This document shows positions 43,853 through 53,885 of a DNA stretch of 64,000 bases, piece after piece. The notes under the pieces were generated by a model that was given only the letters and a program-made list of their open reading frames with translations, was not told the DNA's origin and did no database searches. The position numbers and the translations under genes were made by a program. Every line of letters begins with the position of its first letter. The stretch's first letter is position 1. This DNA is from AP-15 sp963818695 (GTDB lineage: Bacteria > Pseudomonadota > Alphaproteobacteria > ATCC43930 > CGMCC-115725): positions 274,634-338,633 of the forward strand of contig CAWFTG010000007.1 of the NCBI GenBank assembly GCA_963818695.1, written 5' to 3'.

Positions 43853-44719
43853 ATGCCCGTGACCCCCTCAGATCTCGAAGGCTTGCGCCGGCGCCTGGAC
43901 GAGATCGACGACAAGCTGCAGGACCTGCTGATCGACCGGGCGCAGATCGTGTCGCAGGTCGCGGCCAGCAAGAAAGACGGGAACCGGCCGGCCTATCAAC
44001 CTGCCCGCGAGGCGGAGATTATCCGCCGGCTCGTCGGACGTCACCGTGGCGCCTTCCCTGTCGCAACCCTCGTTCGCATGTGGCGGGAGATGTTGGCAGC
44101 AACGGTCCGGTTGCAATCCCCTTTTTCGGTCGCTGTATTCGCCCCTGCCGATCGGCCGGGGTTCTGGGATCTGGCGCGCGACCATTACGGCAGCAATACG
44201 CCGATCTCGGCTTACGAGACCGTAAATCAAGTGATCCGCGCGGTCGGCAGCGGAACCAACTCTGTCGGCGTATTGCCGCTGCCGAACACAGGAGAACCGG
44301 ATCCCTGGTGGCCGCATTTGCTGTCGACCGACGACGACGCGCCGCGGGTCGTCGCGCGCCTGCCGTTCGGTGCGCGCGGCAACGCCCGCGCCGATACCGA
44401 TGCGCTGGCGATCGGATGCGGCGGACAGGAGGAGAGCGGTCTCGATCGCACGTTGCTCGGTGCGGAATGTTCCGCGGCGATAAGCCAGCCTCGGATCTCG
44501 CAGAGCTTCTCTCGACCGTCGGGCTCGCATGCACCTTCCTCGCGTGCAGCGGTCGCGGCAAGGCGGTCTATCTGATCGAGGTGGAAGGCTTTGTGCCGAT
44601 CTCGGACAGACGCCTCGACGCGCTTTCGCGCGGAACTGGGCGCCGCGTTCGAGCGGCTGCTGCCGCTCGGCGGCTACGCGATGCCGCTCTCGCCGCCAGC
44701 TCTGGCCACGAAGGGCTGA
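43853..44719 (+). CDS. Chorismate mutase (AroQ type) with C-terminal extension, two frameshifts
   Basis: The N-terminal 95 residues are an AroQ chorismate mutase: LRRRLDEIDDKLQDLLIDRA, Arg/Lys in VAASKKDG and REAEIIRRLVGRHRG. A C-terminal part of about 190 aa follows, with FSVAVFAPADRPGFWDLA, and after a break near 44470, SDLAELLSTVGLACTFL and YLIEVEGFVPISDRRLDAL. A second break near 44633 leads to ELGAAFERLLPLGGYAMP, ending at 44719. The C-terminal domain resembles the prephenate-dehydratase-like/ACT tail of alphaproteobacterial chorismate mutases. It heads the hisC-tyrC operon. Confidence 0.8.
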
Positions 44720-44723
44720 GCGC

Positions 44724-45827
44724 ATGACGCATGAACCGGGGCTGGTGCCCCGCCCGGGCATTCTCGACATCAGCCCCTATGTTGGCGGCGAAGCGAAGGT
44801 GGCCGGGGTCGAGCGCCCGATCCGTCTGGCCTCGAACGAGAGCGCACTCGGGCCGAGCAGCAAGGCAATCGCGGCCTACCGCGCTCTCGCCGGAGAGATC
44901 CATCGCTATCCGGACGGGAATGCTCAGGAGTTGCGCGAGGCGCTCGGGCATTGCCACGGGATCGATCCCGCGCGGATCGTTTGCGGCGCCGGTTCCGACG
45001 AGCTGATCGCGTTGCTGCTGCGATGCTATGCCGGTCCGGGCGACGAGGTGCTCTACAGCCGCCACGGTTTCCTGATGTATCCGATCAACGCGATGGCGGT
45101 GGGCGCCACGCCGATAGCGGCTCCCGAGCGAGAGCTGGCGACCGATGTCGAGGCCGTGCTGGCCAGGGTGACCGAGCGCACACGTATCGTCTTTATCGCC
45201 AACCCGAACAACCCGACAGGCACATATCTCGGGTCACAGGAGATCGCCCGGCTACATGCCGGTCTACCGCCCTCGGTATTGCTCGCGATCGACGCCGCCT
45301 ATGCCGAGTTCGTCAACCGCAACGATTACGAGCCCGGCATTGCGCTGGTGAACCGCGCGGAAAACGTCGTGATGCTGCGGACGTTTTCGAAAATCTATGC
45401 CCTCGCCGGGCTGCGGCTCGGATGGGCGTATTGTCCGCCGGAGGTAGCCGACGTCCTCAACCGGGTGCGAAGCCCCTTCAATGTGAGCGCAGCGGCGCAA
45501 GCCGCCGGTATCGCTGCGGTCGAGGATGTCGAGGCGCTCACGCGCGCCCGCGTCCATAACGAGAGATGGCTGCCGTGGCTTTCCGAGCGGCTCGCAGCGC
45601 TCGGCCTCGCGCTCACCCCGAGCGTCGCCAATTTCGTCCTCGCGCGATTCCCCGGAGATCCGCTCAAGAACGCCGACGCGGCATTCGCTTTCCTGCAGTC
45701 GCGCGGCATTCTCACCCGCAAGATGGGCGCATATGGCCTTCCACAACATCTGAGGATCACGATCGGGACCGGACCGGAGATGGAAACCGTCGCAGCTGCC
45801 ATCGCCGAATTCATGGCCGCGCGATGA
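44724..45827 (+). CDS. hisC: Histidinol-phosphate / aromatic aminotransferase
   Basis: A 367 aa class I/II PLP aminotransferase starting 4 nt after the chorismate mutase stop. Signatures are LASNESALGPSSKAIAAYR, CGAGSDELIALLLRCYAGPG, IANPNNPTGTY, AIDAAYAEFV and the PLP-Lys in FSKIYALAGLRLGWAY. Placed between chorismate mutase and prephenate dehydrogenase, it may act on prephenate or aromatic oxo acids as well as on histidinol phosphate. Its stop overlaps the tyrC ATG. Confidence 0.93.
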   Translation: MTHEPGLVPRPGILDISPYVGGEAKVAGVERPIRLASNESALGPSSKAIAAYRALAGEIHRYPDGNAQELREALGHCHGIDPARIVCGAGSDELIALLLRCYAGPGDEVLYSRHGFLMYPINAMAVGATPIAAPERELATDVEAVLARVTERTRIVFIANPNNPTGTYLGSQEIARLHAGLPPSVLLAIDAAYAEFVNRNDYEPGIALVNRAENVVMLRTFSKIYALAGLRLGWAYCPPEVADVLNRVRSPFNVSAAAQAAGIAAVEDVEALTRARVHNERWLPWLSERLAALGLALTPSVANFVLARFPGDPLKNADAAFAFLQSRGILTRKMGAYGLPQHLRITIGTGPEMETVAAAIAEFMAAR

Positions 45828-46708
45828 GTGAAAAAATGTTTGACCGCGTGGCGCTGATCGGGGTCGGGTTGATCGGGTCCTCGCTCGCACGGGCATTGCG
45901 CCGGGACAGTCCCGAGACCGAAATCATCGCTTGCGCGCGGCGAGCCGAGACCCTCGCCGCAGTGAGGCGGCTGGCGATTGCCGACGCGACGACGCACGAC
46001 CCGGCACAGGCTGCCGCCGGCGCCGATCTCGTGGTCGTCGCGACCCCGCTCTCCGCGTACGCCGAAATCGGCGAAAAGATCGCGGCGGTGCTAAAGAACG
46101 GCGCGATCCTGACTGATGTCGGCTCGGTAAAGCAGGCGGCAATCCGCGACCTCGGGCCTCACCTACCTCAAGGCGTTCACTTCGTTCCCGGCCACCCCGT
46201 CGCCGGCACCGAGCATTCCGGACCCGAATTGGGGTTCGCGGAACTATTTCGGGACCGCTGGTGCATTCTGACCCCTCTGCCGGACGCCGCGTCCGAGCCG
46301 GTGGCCGCGGTCGGCCGAATGTGGGAAGGCTTCGGCATGCGGGTCGTCACGATGAGCGCCGACCACCACGACAAGGTGTTGGCGATGACCTCGCATTTGC
46401 CGCATCTGATCGCCTACACGATCGTCGGCACCGCGACCAACCTTGAGGAGAGCCTCAAATCCGAGGTCATCGAATTCTCGGCCAGCGGCTTCCGCGACTT
46501 CACCCGCATCGCCGCGTCCGACCCGGTGATGTGGCGCGACATTTTTCTCAACAATCGCGAAGCGGTGCTCGAGATCGTGCAGCGCTTCACCGAGGACTTG
46601 ACGGCATTGCAGCGAGCCATCCGCTGGGGTGAAGGAGATAAGCTGCAGGAACTTTTTAGCCGTACCCGCGCGATCCGCCGTTCGATCATCGAGGCGAAGC
46701 AGGCCTGA
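45824..46708 (+). CDS. tyrC: Prephenate/arogenate dehydrogenase
   Basis: A 294 aa NAD(P)-dependent enzyme of tyrosine synthesis. The Rossmann motif is RVALIGVGLIGSSLARALRR; VVVATPLSAY, TDVGSVKQ, VPGHPVAGTEHSGPELG and MTSHLPHLIAYTIVGTA are TyrA/TyrC signatures, including the catalytic His in GHPVAG. It is coupled to hisC by an ATGA overlap and converges on DUF2125. Confidence 0.93.
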   Translation: MSEKMFDRVALIGVGLIGSSLARALRRDSPETEIIACARRAETLAAVRRLAIADATTHDPAQAAAGADLVVVATPLSAYAEIGEKIAAVLKNGAILTDVGSVKQAAIRDLGPHLPQGVHFVPGHPVAGTEHSGPELGFAELFRDRWCILTPLPDAASEPVAAVGRMWEGFGMRVVTMSADHHDKVLAMTSHLPHLIAYTIVGTATNLEESLKSEVIEFSASGFRDFTRIAASDPVMWRDIFLNNREAVLEIVQRFTEDLTALQRAIRWGEGDKLQELFSRTRAIRRSIIEAKQA

Positions 46709-46723
46709 GAGGGGCTCGCCGCG

Positions 46724-47752
46724 CTATTGCCAGGTGATACGGGGGATCCTGCCGAGCTTTGCCGGTCCGAGGAAAATCTGCCCGTTCTGGATCGTAAATT
46801 CGGTCCTGATCTCAGGTTTGCCGTCCGGTCCGGCCTTGGCGAGCAAGGTCAGCGCAATGCGCGCGAGCCCGGCATCGGAGGGCCGCATTTGCCCGTTTTG
46901 TACGAGCGCCGTCAGGATTTGGTCGTATCCCTTGATCGCTCCGGAGAAGCCCGCTGTCGGCTGCAGCTCCTGGTCTAGGGCGATCGTCCCGGTCGCAGTC
47001 GCATCGAGGGCGCCCCATTTCAGGCGCAGATTATCAAGTTCGATCGCACCGCCGGCGTCCCTCCAGGCGGCTACTGCATCGGCGAGCTTGCCGCTCGGGA
47101 TGGCACCTTTTACCTTTGCGCCGAAATCGAGTTCGTCGATTTTGTCCCCTAACGGCCCGACGCCGAGCGGCAACTTTATCTGGCTCGCCTCGACGGCGAG
47201 AGCCGTCATCGGGTCGGCATGCCCACGCGTCGGCCCCGGCGGGACGGTGAGCCTGGCGTGGGCTGAACTGACGAGTATCGGAGCGCCCGCCTCGACCCGA
47301 ATGTTCCCTAAGGTCAGCCAGAGCGTCCAGCCGCCCGCGGTCTCGATCGCGACAACCCCATCGGCGGTATGCGCGATTAGTTTTGCCGGGGCGCCTCCGC
47401 CGGCAGCGGCGAGATCGGCCGTGAAGCCCTCGGGCGCTGCAAGCCGCCAGTCAGCAAGATCCCAGGGGCCGGCGGCGCCGGAGAGCACGGGAACATGAAG
47501 TTCCGGGGAAGGCGTGACCGCACGATCGCGCAGTACCGCGGAGCCGATTTCTATCCGAAACGTGACCGGGTAACCGCTGACGCGCATCTTTTGCCAGGAT
47601 ACATCGATCTTGTCGGCGCGTTGCGATTGCGCCCAGTCAAGGATACCGGTCTCGACGCGGCCGGCGACCAGGAACCAAAAAGCTGTATAGCCGCCGCCGA
47701 TAACCAACAGCGCGGCAAAAACTACTAGGCCGAAACGCGTCCAGCGGTGCAT
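46724..47752 (-). CDS. DUF2125 domain-containing, membrane-anchored protein
   Basis: A 342 aa protein with one N-terminal span (FGLVVFAALLVIGGGYTAFW) and a large periplasmic domain. WAQSQRADKIDVSWQKMRVS and GYPVTFRIEIGSAVLRD match DUF2125. The function is unknown. The convergent arrangement with the aromatic amino acid operon, 15 nt away, is common in alphaproteobacteria. Confidence 0.85.
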   Translation of the reverse strand: MHRWTRFGLVVFAALLVIGGGYTAFWFLVAGRVETGILDWAQSQRADKIDVSWQKMRVSGYPVTFRIEIGSAVLRDRAVTPSPELHVPVLSGAAGPWDLADWRLAAPEGFTADLAAAGGGAPAKLIAHTADGVVAIETAGGWTLWLTLGNIRVEAGAPILVSSAHARLTVPPGPTRGHADPMTALAVEASQIKLPLGVGPLGDKIDELDFGAKVKGAIPSGKLADAVAAWRDAGGAIELDNLRLKWGALDATATGTIALDQELQPTAGFSGAIKGYDQILTALVQNGQMRPSDAGLARIALTLLAKAGPDGKPEIRTEFTIQNGQIFLGPAKLGRIPRITWQ

Positions 47753-47928
47753 GCGCGTTTATAGCCCGTCTGTCCTTTCATCGGCCAGGTGAACGACATG
47801 GCCGTTGTGATTACCGGACTGCTCTTTGCACCTAGATTACCGAACCACGGCACGGGCACGGGATCTTTTTTGGTTTCATTTGTTCATCGTCAGGGTAGCT
47901 GGTTAACTCGTGCGATAAGGGAAACACA

Positions 47929-48201
47929 ATGAAATCGAAATTTATGCCCACAGTTTTGTCCCTCGCGCTGATAGCAGGCGTAACGTCTTCGGCGGCAAAT
48001 GCGGCTGGTTGCCTCAAGGGTGCAGCCGTCGGTGGGGTGGCGGGCCACTTCGCGGGTCACCACGGTGTATTGGGGGCCGGAGCCGGTTGTGTGATAGGGC
48101 ATCATGAAGCCAGCAAGCATGCACATCAGCAAGCGACACAGAACCAAGGATCCAGCACCAGCGCGACCAGCAACAGTGGCCAAGGCGGTACCGGCCGTTA
48201 G
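47929..48201 (+). CDS. Small exported glycine-zipper-like protein
   Basis: The ATG at 47929 follows AAGGGAAACAC. A signal peptide (VLSLALIAGVTSSAANA) precedes a Gly/Ala/His-rich segment (GAAVGGVAGHFAGHHGVLG) like glycine-zipper outer-membrane lipoprotein or colicin-like repeats, then a Ser/Gln-rich tail. The 90 aa product has one Cys near the mature N-terminus but no clear lipobox. Function unknown. Confidence 0.65.
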   Translation: MKSKFMPTVLSLALIAGVTSSAANAAGCLKGAAVGGVAGHFAGHHGVLGAGAGCVIGHHEASKHAHQQATQNQGSSTSATSNSGQGGTGR

Positions 48202-48316
48202 CAATTAGGGCAGTCGTGCTGAGGCAGTTTATCCCACAGACGACCCAATTCCTCGCGATTCAGAACCCTTGCGCGGCGGACCGTTTTTTTAACCGGAACC
48301 AGACCGCAGGTCCGAC

Positions 48317-49928
48317 GTGCCATACTCTTCTGCCCGCTCAGCTGGCATCGGCAACAGGCCGGTGACTCCACACTGGCCCTCATGGCTGGAGACTCTGGCC
48401 GCATCTGAGCTGCCGGATTTTCTTACACGACAGCGGTGGTACCCCGCGAAGGATTCGGGCACGCCTGATGTTAAGCTTTCGGTGCTGCTCCCGTTTCCGG
48501 TCTCCGGTGTGCCCTCTGCCGTTGCGATCTGGCGGGTAACGCCGCCGGGCCAGCCGCCGCTGCGTCTCTTCGTGCCACTGGCGCTTGTTCCACAGGAGCA
48601 AGCAGACCCGGCTCAGGTAATCGCATCGCAGCCAGCGGACAGCAGCGATCGCAGCGGGAGCGATGATGGCGGGGAAATGCGGGTAGTAGAGGCATTCTCC
48701 GTGGACGCGTTCGTCCGCGCCTGGACCAATTTGTTGCTCGGGGGCGGCGGCGCGGCCTCTGGCCCTGTGTGGCTGCGAACGGGGAGAACGGACCAACTGG
48801 CGCGAGTTGGGCTCGAAGCCGGCGGCGACTGGGCCATTCGCCGGGGCAAGGCCGAGCAGTCGAACACCTCGATCCGCATCGGCGACGAGGCTATCCTGAA
48901 GGTGATCCGAAAGGTGGAGAGTGGCGTCCACCCCGAGCTCGAAGTGAGCCGGTTCCTAACGGAGACGGCTGGTTTCGCGGCTACCCCGTCCCTGCTCGGC
49001 TGGGCGGAGCTGGAGGGCGCGGCATCCGGCGCCGGGCCCATGACCCTCTCGATAATGCAAGCCTTCGTCCCCAACGAGGGTGACGGCTGGTCCTGGGTGC
49101 TCGAGCGGCTCGCACGCGGTGCAGAAGCTGGCGAGGGTGAAGCTTTTGATGAAGCCACGAGCTGGCTCAGGCTACTGGGCCGGCGTACCGCGGAAATGCA
49201 CGTCGCGTTTGAGACCGATACGGACGATCCGGCATTCCGGCCTGAGCCGGTCAGTGCCGAAGACATCCGATCCTGGGCGGCGGCTGCGCAGGAGACCAGC
49301 CATCGCGCGCTCGAAGGTCTTACCCACGGGACAGCGCTCGAGCCGCAGGCTCGAGATCTTGCGGAGGTGCTTCTCGCGCGCCGCGGCGAAGTCACAGAGC
49401 GGCTGCAGGCAGTGCTCGGCAAGGTCCAGGCCTTCGCGAAGACGCGGCACCATGGCGATTATCACCTCGGCCAAGTACTAGCCACCGACGGGGACGCCGT
49501 CATTATCGACTTCGAGGGCGAGCCGCTGCGTCCGTTGGCGGAGCGCCGCGCAAAGCATTCGGCTCTGCGGGATGTTGCCGGGATGCTCCGCTCGTTCGCC
49601 TACGCCGCCGCAGCGGCGAGCCGCGCATTGCCGCAGAATCCTTCCCAGCCGGAACGGGATGCCATTGAGAATCGGCTCGCGGCATGGGAGGCAGAGGCGT
49701 CGCAGGCTTTCCTCGATGCCTATTTCGAGACTGCGCGCGGCAACAGGTTCTGCCCAGAGAACCGCGCCGATGCCGATCGGATCGTGCGGTTCTTCATGCT
49801 CGAAAAGGCTCTCTACGAAATCGCGTACGAGCTCGCCAACCGGCCGGAATGGGTCGCCGATCCCACTGCGCGGCGTCCTGGCGCTGCTCGACAAGGAGAC
49901 CTCGCCCGCGGCGGCGCGCACGCACCAC
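48317..49928 (+). CDS. mak: Maltokinase (Mak/Pep2-like), frameshifted, no TreS attached
   Basis: The GTG at 48317 is the only upstream start in this frame. The N-cap has DFLTRQRWYPAKDSGTP. The kinase core has LGWAELEGAA, the catalytic HHGDYHLGQVL near residue 379, VIIDFEGEPLRPLAERRAKH and LRDVAGMLRSFAYAAAA. Maltokinase makes maltose-1-phosphate from maltose and ATP for the GlgE route. The C-terminal ANRPEWVA then breaks near 49857; dropping one G gives IPLRGVLALLD, the normal end, but no stop follows and the frame runs into TreZ at 49929. It usually partners TreS, often as a fusion; no TreS is present here. Confidence 0.8.
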
Positions 49929-51726
49929 ATGCCCTTCGGCGCCGAGGTCCAGGCCGAGGGCAAGGTTCGCTTTCGCCTCTGGGCGCCGCCACATCGGGAG
50001 ATTCAGATCGAGCTGGACGGCGAGACGGTCGCCATGCAACCAGTCGGCGAGGGCTGGCACGAACTCGTCACCGATCGCGCTCGCGCCGGTACGCGATATC
50101 GCTTCGTGCTGCCGGATGGGCTGCGCGTTCCGGACCCGGCCTCGCGCTATCAGCCGGACGACGTGCATGGGCCGAGCGAGGTGGTCGATCCAGCGGCCTA
50201 CGCGTGGCGCGACGCCGGCTGGAGCGGGCGCCCCTGGCATGAGGCTGTCGTCTACGAACTGCACATCGGCGCCTTTACGCCGGAGGGCACCTTCCGTGGT
50301 GCTATCGGCATGCTCGACCATTTGGTTGCGCTCGGCGTGACCGCGATCGAGATCATGCCGATCGGTGATTTCCCCGGCCTGCCGGAACTGGGGCTACGAC
50401 GGCGTGCTGCTTTACGCCCCGGACTCTTCCTATGGCCGGCCGGAGGACCTGAAGGCGCTGGTCGAAGCCGCTCACGCTCGCGGGCTGATGGTGCTACTCG
50501 ACGTCGTGTACAACCATTTCGGACCGGAAGGCGCCTATATCCACGCGATCGCGCCACAGACCTTCACTGATCGCCACGCGACGCCGTGGGGCGCGGCAAT
50601 CAATTTCGACGGGCCTGGCAGCGGTCCGGTACGCGAATTCATCATCCACAACGCCCTCTATTGGATCGAGGAATTCCACCTCGACGGGCTTCGGCTGGAT
50701 GCCGTGCATGCCATCCTCGATGACAGCCCAAAGCATCTGCTCGAGGAGCTCGCAGAGCGGGTGCGCGCAGCAGCGCGAGATCGGCATATCCACCTGATCC
50801 TAGAGAACGAAGAGAACCAGGCGAAGCTTCTGGTGCGCGCCGACAACGGCGAGCCGTGCTGGTACACCGCACAATGGAACGACGATGTCCATCATGTGCT
50901 GCATGTGTCGGCGAGCGGCGAGACGAAGGGTTATTACGCCGATTAAAAGGCGATCCCGAGAAGCTGGGCCGCGCTCTGGCGGAGGGGTTTGCATTCCAGG
51001 GCGAGCTGATGCCCTATCGCGGGCGTCCGCGCGGCGCGCCAAGCGCCGACCTGCCGCCGACTGCTTTTGTCGCCTTCATCCAGAACCACGATCAGGTCGG
51101 CAACCGGGCTTTCGGCGACCGGCTGACCGATTTCGCACCAGCCGAAGCTGTACGAGCGATTGCGGCGGTCTATCTGCTGCTGCCGCAGATCCCGATGCTG
51201 TTCATGGGCGAGGAGTGGGGCGCAGCGCAGCCGTTTCCCTTCTTCTGCGATTTCGGGCCAGAGCTGGCCGATGCAGTGCGCCTGGGCCGGCGCGAGGAGT
51301 TCGCGCGTTTCCCGGAATTCCAGGACCCGGCGATGCGCGAGCGTATCCCCGATCCGATGGCAGAGGTGACCTTCGCCGCCGCCAAGCTCGACTGGGAGGA
51401 CATCGAGCGGGCCCCCCATTCCGGGTGGTTGAATTGGTATCGCCGGGTGCTGGCAATACGGCGCGCCGAGATTGTGCCGCGTCTCCCAGCCATCCAGGCC
51501 GGCGGCCGGTACGAGTTGCTCGGCGACGGCGCGATCCTCGTGCACTGGGCAATTGGCGGAGGCGAGACGCTGGTATTGGCCGCGAACTTGACAGCCACGC
51601 CGACAGCAGGGTTTCCGGCCGAACCGGGCCGCGTGCTTTGGCAAGAGGGTGAAGCCGGCCAAGACGGCACCTTTGACCCCTGGACGGTCCGCTGGTCTGT
51701 CGAGGAGGCTCTGCGCCACGAGCCTG
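49929..51726 (+). CDS. treZ: Malto-oligosyltrehalose trehalohydrolase (TreZ), two frameshifts, in frame with MalQ
   Basis: TreZ cleaves trehalose from maltooligosyl-trehalose. It begins MPFGAEVQAEGKVRFRLWAP; then HEAVVYELHIGAFTPEGTF, a break near 50383 (one extra T), then NWGYDGVLLYAPDSSYG, LLDVVYNHFGPEG and the nucleophile region GLRLDAVHAILDD. A break near 50946 (GATTAAAAGG, one base missing) creates a false stop; beyond it come FIQNHDQVGNRAFGDR and MLFMGEEWGAAQPFPFF. The last TreZ residues TVRWSVEE continue without a stop into MalQ. ATG 49929 has no ribosome site of its own. Confidence 0.87.
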
Positions 51727-53885
51727 CGAGCTCTGCTCTGGACGAGCTAGCGGAACGCATGGGAATTGAATCCCGGTTCCGGAATGCGAAGGGCGAAATC
51801 GTAGAGACTAGTGCCGAGACGAAACGCAGTCTGTTGACCGCAATGGGTGTGGAGGCGATCGACGAGACGCAGGCGCGGGGCGCACTCGAGGGGTTGGACC
51901 GGGCCGAGTGGCTCCGCCCCTTGTCTGTTGTGCAAGTGTCGCGAGCCGACGCCGGACCTCCCACCATAGAGCTGGTCCTGGCTGCCGGCATCGGCGAGAT
52001 TACTTGGCGTCTGACGCTGGAGGATGGTGCCGAGCGGACAGGGCGCATCGCATTCGGTGACCTGGAACTGATCGATGCCCGCAGCGTCGATGGAACTCTG
52101 CTGGAGCGCCGCCGGTTGCCGCTCGAAAGCGACCTGCCCTGGGGCTATCACCGCCTGGCGATCGAACCGGGCGGTGCATCGATGATCCTCGTGGTGACAC
52201 CCGGGAAATGCTGGCTGCCACCGGCGCTTATCGAGGGACGGCGGTTGTGGGGCATCGCCGCACAGCTTTACCTGCTGCGCTCGGGTAGCGACTGGGGCAT
52301 CGGCGATTTCGGTGATCTGCGCAGGCTGGTCGAGCTGGCAGCCGATCGTGGGGCCGACGTCATCGGCCTCAACCCGCTGCACGCGATGTTTCCCGACGAT
52401 CCCGAACACGCCAGTCCCTACTCGCCGGCAAGCCGTTTGTTGCTCAACATTCTCAATATCGACATAACCGCGGTCCCCGAGTTGCTGGACTGCCCGGAGA
52501 CGCGGGACCTGATCGCCTCCGAGGCCTTCGGGCAGGGTGTACAAGATTGTCGTTCCAAGCACCTTGTGGATTACGCCGGGGTCGCCGCGATCAAACTCTC
52601 GGTTCTGGAAAGGCTTTTCGACGCCTGCGGGGCCTCAGCCGATCCTGCGCGCTGGCGCGCTTTCGAGGCGTTCCGGCGCGAGCGCGGCGAGGTCTTGGAG
52701 CGCAACTGCCTTTTTCTGGCGCTGCGCGAGCACTTCGCGCACGAAGATCCGTCCCACGCCGACTGGCACGCCTGGCCACAGGAATACCGCGACCCGGCCT
52801 CGCCCGCTGTCGCACGCTTCGCCGAGGAAAACCGGCGTCGCTTAGATTTCATTGCATGGCGGCAGTGGGTTGCTGACGAGCAGCTGGGCGCTGCGGCAGC
52901 AGCGGCTAACGAGCGGGGTATGGCGGTAGGCCTCTATCGCGACCTGGCTGTGGGCGCCGATCGAGCCGGCTCCGAGACCTGGGCCGATGCGGCTGCAGTG
53001 GTATCCGGAGCTCAGGTCGGCGCGCCGCCGGACCTCTACAATCCGGCCGGGCAGAACTGGGGGCTGCCACCCTTTCATCCGCGAGCGCTTTGGGAAGAGG
53101 GATACCGCAGCTTTATCGAGCTAGTGCGCGCTAATATGCGCCACGCGGGTGGGTTGCGGATCGATCACGTGATGGGGTTGCAGCACCTCTACTGGGTACC
53201 ACAGGGCCAGAAGCCCTCAGTCGGCGCTTACGTCCAATATCCGATCGACGATCTCATCGGCATTCTCGCGCTCGAGAGCCACCGCCACAGCTGCCTTGTC
53301 GTCGGCGAAGATCTCGGCACCGTGCCGGAAGGCTTCCGCGAGCGCATGGCGGAGGCGAACATCCTTTCCTACCGGGTGCTGTTTTTCGAGCGGGACCCAG
53401 AGACCGGCGCCTTCCTGCCGCCGAGCGCCTACCCAGAACTGGCTTTGGCCGTCGTCGGCAGCCACGACCTGCCCACGTTGCGCGGCTGGTGGGAAGGACG
53501 CGACCTCGATCTGAAGGAACAGCTCGGCTTATTCCCGGAGCCGGGCGAAGCCTCGCGCCAGCGTCAGATGCGACAACGCGACCGGATCCAGCTTCTGGAG
53601 GGGCTCCGCCGCGAGAAGCTTTTGTCCGACAATGAAGAGCCGGATATCCCGACCTTGGCCCGGGCGGCGCATGTCTTTCTCGCCCGGACACCGTCTGTTC
53701 TGGCAATGGTGCAAATAGACGACCTCACCGACGAGGCTGATCCGGTGAACGTTCCGGCGACTTCCGACGAGCACCCGAATTGGCGGCGCCGCCTGTCGAT
53801 GACTCTGGAGGAACTCGCTGCCCGGCCACGCTTTAACGACATCGGCAAGATCTTCCGGTGCGAGCGCGGCTCCAGAAATGTCTGA
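51727..53885 (+). CDS. malQ: 4-Alpha-glucanotransferase (MalQ), fused behind TreZ
   Basis: MalQ disproportionates malto-oligosaccharides. The N-terminal ALDELAERMGIESRFRNAKG is typical of MalQ starts, but here it continues straight from TreZ with no stop or ATG at the usual position. The GH77 core has GIAAQLYLLRSGSDWGIGDF, the nucleophile Asp in GGLRIDHVMGLQHLYWVP, acid/base Glu in VVGEDLGTVPEGFRE and SHDLPTLRGWWEG. It ends CERGSRNV at 53885 and overlaps the TreY ATG by 8 nt. The whole TreZ tail plus MalQ is one open frame of about 1,000 codons. Confidence 0.88.
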
